DNA from: Cyanobacteria bacterium UBA7753
GTDB lineage: Bacteria > Cyanobacteriota > Vampirovibrionia > Gastranaerophilales > Gastranaerophilaceae
Direction: 5' to 3'
Assembly: GCA_002481545.1 (NCBI GenBank)
Contig: DLEF01000011.1
Span: 15,217-24,716 of the forward strand
Length of the DNA: 9,500 bases
The notes under the pieces were generated by a model that worked only from the letters and a program-made list of their open reading frames with translations, ran no database searches and was not told the origin of the DNA. This document shows positions 5,687 to 9,500 of this stretch, piece after piece; the stretch's first letter is position 1; each line of letters opens with the position of its first letter. The position numbers and the translations under genes are program-made.

Positions 5687-6526
5687 TTACATAATCATTA
5701 ATAATTCTCTGATAACCTTTGTTGCAACAGCCGTCGAACATCCCGATGCATCATAATCAGGTGCAAGTTCTACAACATCAGCACCTACAATATCAAAATC
5801 TTTGATATATTTAAACCAACCCATAAGGTCATTAAAGCTAAATCCGCCACTTTCAGGCGTTCCCGTACCGCTCATAACCGAAGGATCCAATACATCCAAA
5901 TCAACCGTAACAAAAACTTTTTTATCCTTTAATCCGTCTAATTCAGAATAGTTTTTACATAAAGTTTTATTTACCCCCATGAAATCCCATTCTTCTTTGA
6001 GTCCCGAGCGGATTCCTACCTGCTTTAAATTCTTCGGATTCACAAACTTTGTACACAACCTTATTACAGCTGAATGAGAGAGTTCCTCGCCTAAATATTC
6101 TTCTCTCAAATCCGTATGCGCATCAAAATGAATAATAGCCAAATCATCACCATAGAATTTAGACACAGCCTCAATCTCAGGATATGTAACAAGGTGTTCT
6201 CCGCCTATTCCGAAAACACGCTTGCCGTCTTTATAGATTTGCTCGGTATTCTTCTCTATTAATTCAAGTGAACCTTTTGTGTTCCCGAGCGGAAACTCCA
6301 AATCTCCGACATCGTGGAAGTTGCAATCCTCTAATTCCTTATTAAAGTACGGAGAATATTCCTCAAGCCCCCAACTTGCAAGCCTAATCTGCTCCGGTGC
6401 AAAGCGTGAACCCGGTCTGTAAGATACGGTTCCGTCAAACGGCAACCCCATCATAACAATATCAGAGCTATCATAATCAGGGTTCTGCCCCATCCAATTT
6501 CTGTCTAAAAACGGTCCTTCTAACAT
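5687..6526 (-). CDS. speB: Agmatinase-type ureohydrolase
   Basis: A 279-residue manganese hydrolase of the arginase/agmatinase family. As agmatinase it would split agmatine into putrescine and urea in the cytoplasm. The binuclear Mn centre is complete: GGEH (His111), FDAHTD (Asp135, His137, Asp139) and VDLDVLDP (Asp209, Asp211). The substrate-side residues include the HSAVIR segment (His151) and Glu253 in VELAPDYD. The length and the N-terminal GLPFDGTVSYRPG stretch fit bacterial SpeB; guanidinobutyrase or another ureohydrolase cannot be excluded from sequence alone. No arginine decarboxylase or spermidine synthase gene is adjacent, so it is not in a visible polyamine operon. AAGGAG (6538-6533) lies 6 bases before the ATG. 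A REP-like hairpin forms the 5' end of its predicted mRNA. Confidence 0.92.
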   Translation of the reverse strand: MLEGPFLDRNWMGQNPDYDSSDIVMMGLPFDGTVSYRPGSRFAPEQIRLASWGLEEYSPYFNKELEDCNFHDVGDLEFPLGNTKGSLELIEKNTEQIYKDGKRVFGIGGEHLVTYPEIEAVSKFYGDDLAIIHFDAHTDLREEYLGEELSHSAVIRLCTKFVNPKNLKQVGIRSGLKEEWDFMGVNKTLCKNYSELDGLKDKKVFVTVDLDVLDPSVMSGTGTPESGGFSFNDLMGWFKYIKDFDIVGADVVELAPDYDASGCSTAVATKVIRELLMIM

Positions 6527-6544
6527 ATAATTCTCCTTGTGTTT

Positions 6545-6566
6545 GGTGCAAAAAATTGCACCCTAC
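6545..6566 (-). repeat. REP-like GTAG hairpin, GGTGCAA stem, in the speB leader
   Basis: On the minus strand GTAG (6566-6563) is followed by GGTGCAA, loop TTTT and TTGCACC (7-bp perfect stem). A second copy is at 9274-9295. The promoter predicts a start at 6566-6567, so the mRNA would begin with this hairpin, 6 bases ahead of the ribosome site. Confidence 0.8.
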
Positions 6567-6573
6567 AAATTTT

Positions 6574-6601
6574 ATTATACAAAAGAGTTGCGGTTTTTCA
6601 A
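6574..6601 (-). promoter_or_regulatory. Promoter of speB
   Basis: On the minus strand, -35 TTGAAA (6601-6596), a 16-base spacer and a consensus -10 TATAAT (6579-6574). The predicted start is 6566-6567. Confidence 0.65.
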
Positions 6602-6639
6602 AATGGTTTTATCAGGGTGAAATGTTTATAAACTTATTT

Positions 6640-6662
6640 CTTAGTGCCTTAGTATCTTTTAC
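6640..6662. repeat. Octamer repeat CTTAGTGC-CTTAGTAT plus CTTTTAC
   Basis: Second copy of the octamer block, matching 21 of 23 positions of the block at 5660-5682 in the same orientation. It lies in the spacer between the divergently transcribed speB and response regulator genes. Confidence 0.7.
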
Positions 6663-6740
6663 CATCATTATTTATCATTTTCCTCTTATTTTAAAAACAA
6701 AGATTTGTATTCAGAATTAAACGGGTTCAAGATTACCAAA

Positions 6741-6762
6741 ATCGGAATGCGGATTTTCCGAT
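6741..6762. promoter_or_regulatory. Dyad upstream of the response regulator gene
   Basis: ATCGGAA (6741-6747) and TTCCGAT (6756-6762) form a perfect 7-bp inverted repeat with an 8-base centre. It ends 18 bases before a possible -10 TATTAT (6781-6786) and so covers the -35 region. NarL/LuxR regulators bind inverted heptamers, so autoregulation is possible. As RNA it could also be a terminator-like hairpin followed by ATGATATTTTT. Confidence 0.4.
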
Positions 6763-6814
6763 ATGATATTTTTCGGCTCATATTATTTTAAACATGAAAA
6801 ATGTGGAGAAAATT

Positions 6815-7477
6815 ATGAGTATAAAAATAATCTTGGTAGAAGACCAAAAACTTATGCGTATAGGGTTGAGGTCACTGTTTGAGGAATATCCCGAAATGGA
6901 GATTATCGCAGAGGCGGACACAGGCAAAGAAGCGATTGAAAAGACGAGACTTTTAAAACCTGACATTGTGCTTATGGACATAGGGTTGCCCGATATGACG
7001 GGGATAAGCGCAACGCAAAAGATACTTGAAGAAACGAACTTTGATACAAAGGTCATAATGCTGACTTCGCATATATCGGAGGAGGAAATCCAAGAATCGC
7101 TAAAGGCGGGCGCAAACGGATATGTTCTGAAAGATATCAACACGGAATATTTAATGGTAATCATAAAGACGGTGAAACTCGGCGCTATGTGGATAGATCC
7201 GAAGGTTGTGCCGTTCGTAAAAGACAGAAACTCGGGCATAATTCCTTCGCGTCAGCTATCGCGTGCAAAATTCAGAGAATCTCACGCAAACCTGACCAAG
7301 CGTGAATATGAGGTATTAAAACTCGTGGTAGACGGTCAGACTAACAGCGAGATAGCTAAAACTTTGACCATTAGCGAACATACGGCAAAAGCTCACGTAT
7401 GCAATATTATCCAAAAACTCCTTGTGGATGACAGAACGCAAGCTGCCGTAAAAGCATTGAAAGAAGGGCTTGTTTGA
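6815..7477 (+). CDS. NarL/LuxR-type response regulator
   Basis: A 220-residue two-domain DNA-binding regulator. The receiver domain (about 3-125) has the acidic pair Glu9-Asp10, phospho-acceptor Asp55 in VLMDIGLPD, Thr84 and Lys106. A linker of about 30 residues leads to a LuxR-type helix-turn-helix at about 159-215 (LTKREYEVLKLV, NSEIAKTL, TAKAHV). Phosphorylation should drive dimerisation and promoter binding. The frame opens at 6794, but GTGGAG (6803-6808) sits 6 bases before the ATG at 6815, and the family normally begins as it does there (MSIKIILVEDQ), so I chose 6815. No kinase gene is adjacent; it looks like an orphan regulator. A perfect dyad upstream may be its own operator. Downstream, no intrinsic terminator is evident before the rfaE2 promoter. 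Confidence 0.93.
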   Translation: MSIKIILVEDQKLMRIGLRSLFEEYPEMEIIAEADTGKEAIEKTRLLKPDIVLMDIGLPDMTGISATQKILEETNFDTKVIMLTSHISEEEIQESLKAGANGYVLKDINTEYLMVIIKTVKLGAMWIDPKVVPFVKDRNSGIIPSRQLSRAKFRESHANLTKREYEVLKLVVDGQTNSEIAKTLTISEHTAKAHVCNIIQKLLVDDRTQAAVKALKEGLV

Positions 7478-7578
7478 TTATATTGCACTGCATTTATCCC
7501 GATTGAGCCAGCCCATGCCTGCATTCTCTGTGTTCAATTAATATTTGTAACAAAGATTAAGCATAAATCCTCTGTTTT

Positions 7579-7587
7579 TGGTATAAT
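7579..7587 (+). promoter_or_regulatory. Extended -10 promoter of the rfaE2-lpxD pair
   Basis: TGG-TATAAT with no strong -35 (a weak TTAAGC is 19 bases upstream). The predicted start near 7594 gives a leader of about 15 bases that holds the ribosome site TAGGAG (7597-7602). Confidence 0.6.
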
Positions 7588-7608
7588 TTATAGGCATAGG
7601 AGTTTATT

Positions 7609-8079
7609 ATGGGTCAGGTTATAAGCAGAAAGAGCGTAGCAGACTTTGTAGAAAAGTTACATAAAGCAGGAAAAACAGTCGTTGTAACAAACGGGTGCTT
7701 TGATATCTTGCACGTGGGACACGTCAGATACTTACAAAAATCAAAATCTTTTGCGGATTATCTGTTTGTTCTTCTCAATTCCGACAGCTCCGTCAGAAGA
7801 ATAAAGGGTGAAGGTCGCCCCGTAAACAACGAAAATGACAGAGCGGAAATCTTATCGGCTCTTAGTTGTGTTGATTTTGTCGTAATCTTTGACGAGGACA
7901 GCCCTGCAGAATTGATAGATGAGATGAAACCTGATGTTTACACAAAAGGTGCCGACTACACAATGGAAACGCTCCCTGAACGTGATATTATGATAAAGAA
8001 TAATATAAAAGTCGAGTTTATAGACTTCGTAGAGGGGAAATCCACAACAAACATAATAAACAAGATAGAAAACAGCTAA
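7609..8079 (+). CDS. rfaE2: Heptose 1-phosphate adenylyltransferase
   Basis: A 156-residue cytidylyltransferase-fold enzyme that transfers AMP from ATP to D-glycero-beta-D-manno-heptose 1-phosphate, giving the ADP-heptose precursor of LPS inner core. The nucleotide-binding motif appears in NGCFDILHVGH (HVGH at 35-38), KGADY is at 113-117, and the closing GKSTTNII (143-150) is the family's C-terminal signature. It is the stand-alone adenylyltransferase, equivalent to the C-terminal half of fused HldE/RfaE; the kinase half is not in the window. TAGGAG precedes the ATG by 6 bases. lpxD follows 52 bases later with no terminator between, so the two are probably co-transcribed. A general glycerol-phosphate-type nucleotidyltransferase is the main alternative, but the C-terminal signature favours heptose. 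Confidence 0.9.
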   Translation: MGQVISRKSVADFVEKLHKAGKTVVVTNGCFDILHVGHVRYLQKSKSFADYLFVLLNSDSSVRRIKGEGRPVNNENDRAEILSALSCVDFVVIFDEDSPAELIDEMKPDVYTKGADYTMETLPERDIMIKNNIKVEFIDFVEGKSTTNIINKIENS

Positions 8080-8131
8080 GGTTTTCAAAAAGAGAGTTTT
8101 AAAGAAACAAAATATATATAAGGAGTTTAAT

Positions 8132-9232
8132 ATGAAAGTGTTTACGCTGGAACAAATTGCAAAGATTACAAACGGGATGTTGACAAAGGTATCTAACGTG
8201 TCAATAAACAGAATTTCACCGCCACTGTTGGCTGATGAAAATACATTGGCATTGGCATTGGGTGAAGAAGAAATCGAAAACCTTGCCAAAAGTAAAGCAA
8301 AGGCTGCTTTGGTACCTTTGGGAGTTAACATCGACGGGTTATCAACAATAGAAGTTGAGAGACCTCGTTTAGCTATGATGAAATTAATCACACTGTTTTA
8401 TGAAGAACCTCAAACAAACGAGGGCATTCATCCGACAGCAGTTATTCATCCGGATGCTAAAATCGGGCAAAATGTTTCAATCGGCGCTAACGTAGTTATC
8501 GCAAAAGATGCCGAAATCGGTGACAACACAAAGATTTTGGCTAACTGCTACATCGGAAACGGCGCAAAAATCGGCGCTGACTGTTTCTTCCATCCCGGAG
8601 TAAACGTAGGTGACAGAGTAGTTGTCGGAAACAAATGTATTTTCCATCACGGAGTTTCATTAGGCGCTGACGGGTTCAGCTTTGTAACCGAAAACCCTGA
8701 TAACATCGAACGTGCAAGAAAAGAAGGCGGAGAAATCAAAGATACCGAGGCTGAACACGTTATATTCAAGATAGATTCAATCGGCTCAGTTGTAATCGGT
8801 AACAACGTAGAAATCGGTGCTAACTCAACGGTAGACAGAGGAACAATCGAAAACACCACTATCGGCGACAACACAAAAATCGATAACCTTGTTATGATTG
8901 CTCACAACTGTAAGATTGGCAGAGGCTGTATGATAGTATCACAAGTAGGTATCGCAGGCAGCTGTGTAATCGGAGACAGAGTAGTACTCGCAGGTCAGGC
9001 AGGATTGAGAGACCATATCCAAATCGGAGATGATTCAATCGTTGCTGCTAAAGCCGGTGTAACTAAGAGCTTCCCTCCGAAATCAATCGTTATCGGTGCT
9101 CCTGCTGTTCCGAGAAAAGAATTTATCAAACAGTTGAAGATAATGAAAGATGCAGGCGAATTAATCAAGAAATTCAAAAAATACGAACCGTTACTTTCAT
9201 CCTTCGAACACGACCACGAAGAAGGCAACTAG
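8132..9232 (+). CDS. lpxD: UDP-3-O-acylglucosamine N-acyltransferase
   Basis: A 366-residue lipid A enzyme that moves a 3-hydroxyacyl chain from acyl carrier protein to the 2-amine of UDP-3-O-acylglucosamine (third step of the Raetz pathway, cytoplasmic, homotrimeric). Residues 1-95 form the N-terminal uridine-binding domain. From about 100 to 325 run hexapeptide repeats of a left-handed beta helix (IGANV, IGDNT, IGNGA). The catalytic His258 lies in NLVMIAHNCKIG, and GADGFSF (178-184) is the conserved substrate-side motif. A C-terminal helix follows, ending in an acidic-histidine tail. About 20 extra residues occur after GADGFSF relative to the E. coli enzyme. AAGGAG (8120-8125) precedes the ATG by 6 bases. 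lpxC, fabZ and lpxA, common partners, do not follow within 268 bases. Confidence 0.95.
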   Translation: MKVFTLEQIAKITNGMLTKVSNVSINRISPPLLADENTLALALGEEEIENLAKSKAKAALVPLGVNIDGLSTIEVERPRLAMMKLITLFYEEPQTNEGIHPTAVIHPDAKIGQNVSIGANVVIAKDAEIGDNTKILANCYIGNGAKIGADCFFHPGVNVGDRVVVGNKCIFHHGVSLGADGFSFVTENPDNIERARKEGGEIKDTEAEHVIFKIDSIGSVVIGNNVEIGANSTVDRGTIENTTIGDNTKIDNLVMIAHNCKIGRGCMIVSQVGIAGSCVIGDRVVLAGQAGLRDHIQIGDDSIVAAKAGVTKSFPPKSIVIGAPAVPRKEFIKQLKIMKDAGELIKKFKKYEPLLSSFEHDHEEGN

Positions 9233-9248
9233 GTGGGGGTAAATATAG

Positions 9249-9271
9249 GTTTTCGGCTTTTAGCCGAAAAC
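9249..9271 (+). terminator. Strong hairpin after lpxD, possible terminator
   Basis: GTTTTCGGCT (9249-9258), loop TTT, AGCCGAAAAC (9262-9271): a perfect 10-bp stem 16 bases after the lpxD stop. No T-run follows, so it may act as a transcript-end stabiliser or a weak terminator. A GTAG hairpin begins 2 bases later. Confidence 0.5.
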
Positions 9272-9273
9272 TT

Positions 9274-9295
9274 GTAGGGTGCAATTCTTTGCACC
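9274..9295 (+). repeat. REP-like GTAG hairpin, GGTGCAA stem
   Basis: GTAG (9274-9277), stem GGTGCAA, loop TTCT, TTGCACC (9289-9295). It matches the copy in the speB leader except for one loop base. A short GTAGGGTGGG remnant without a second arm follows at 9312-9321. Confidence 0.8.
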
Positions 9296-9394
9296 GATGA
9301 TAACCGTAAAAGTAGGGTGGGAAAACAAAACCTCTAAATTATAAAATAATTTGAACGGCTGTTCCCATCAGGAGAGCTTGAAACTATACGGACA

Positions 9395-9470
9395 AACCCT
9401 CACCCGAATTTCTAAGTTCGTAAACTCACTAAGAAATTCAACCCTCTCCCAGAGGTAGAGGGAGCAAAAC
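9395..9470. repeat. Composite hairpin element in the gene-free right end
   Basis: CCCTCACCC (9397-9405) is followed by an imperfect hairpin, GAATTTCT (9406-9413) with AGAAATTC (9432-9439), and then ACCCTCTCCC with a second hairpin, CCCTCT (9442-9447) with AGAGGG (9457-9462). The ordered C-rich boxes and nested hairpins look like a mobile or repeated intergenic element. Only one copy is seen here. No gene is visible in 9233-9500. Confidence 0.45.
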
Positions 9471-9478
9471 TTAACAGA

Positions 9479-9500
9479 GTAGGGTGCGGTCACCACCGCA
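9479..9500 (+). repeat. REP-like GTAG hairpin, GGTGCGGT stem, cut by window end
   Basis: GTAG (9479-9482), GGTGCGGT (9483-9490), loop CACC, then ACCGCA up to the last base. It is the inverted copy of the element at 2146-2169, and its final two bases lie beyond the window. Confidence 0.75.

Noticed and set aside
7852..8391. 179-codon minus-strand reading frame
   Set aside because: It crosses the rfaE2-lpxD junction antisense to two clearly recognised genes and has no family-like motifs.

Overview
The window reads as a chromosomal stretch from an AT-rich, LPS-making (diderm) bacterium. Evidence for an outer membrane with lipid A and heptose is direct: an LpxD acyltransferase, a heptose-1-phosphate adenylyltransferase and a GT8-type LPS-like glycosyltransferase. 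A GAF-HisKA kinase, a lineage-specific protein of no known family, bacterial type A RNase P RNA and heptamer/octamer intergenic repeats together suggest a non-photosynthetic gut relative of cyanobacteria (Gastranaerophilales/Melainabacteria type). That placement is an inference from overall style, about 0.6 confidence; no ribosomal marker is present.

Layout. 1-1284: soluble GAF-histidine kinase on the minus strand, ending in a heptamer repeat array. 1285-1388: divergent promoters with a perfect dyad exactly between the two -35 boxes. 1389-2126: MgtC-family membrane protein, followed by a GTAG-hairpin repeat and a terminator-like hairpin. 2283-3125: radical SAM enzyme with a C-terminal cysteine cluster, convergent with a GT8 glycosyltransferase (4040 to 3132) only 6 bp away. 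4338-4991: unrecognised protein with two glycine/alanine-rich hydrophobic segments, sharing a bidirectional terminator with the RNase P RNA gene (5402 to 5048). 5403-5686: a repeat-dense spacer. 5687-6526: agmatinase-like ureohydrolase on the minus strand, whose transcript should begin with a GTAG hairpin. 6815-7477: NarL/LuxR-type response regulator. 7609-9232: rfaE2 then lpxD, both for LPS assembly. 9233-9500: no gene, packed with hairpins and repeats.

The most interesting signal is the dispersed hairpin family. Six short elements, all intergenic, share one architecture: GTAG directly followed by a perfect 7-8 bp stem with a 4-nt loop. There are three unrelated stem sequences, two copies each (2146-2169/9479-9500; 6545-6566/9274-9295; 5458-5481/5563-5586). 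A conserved GTAG 5' of a hairpin is the hallmark of REP elements mobilised by Y1-type REP-associated transposases (RAYTs), so this looks like a multi-subfamily REP/REPIN system. No transposase lies in this window. Two further repeat classes, TAYGNAT heptamers and CTTAGTRY octamers, occupy the same spacers.

Several genes use an extended -10 box (TGN-TATNAT) and an AAGGAG-type ribosome site 6 nt before the start codon. This let me move three start codons downstream of the longest reading frame (mgtC-like gene, glycosyltransferase, response regulator). The histidine kinase is the exception: it has no ribosome site and its predicted transcription start falls on the A of its ATG, suggesting a leaderless mRNA.
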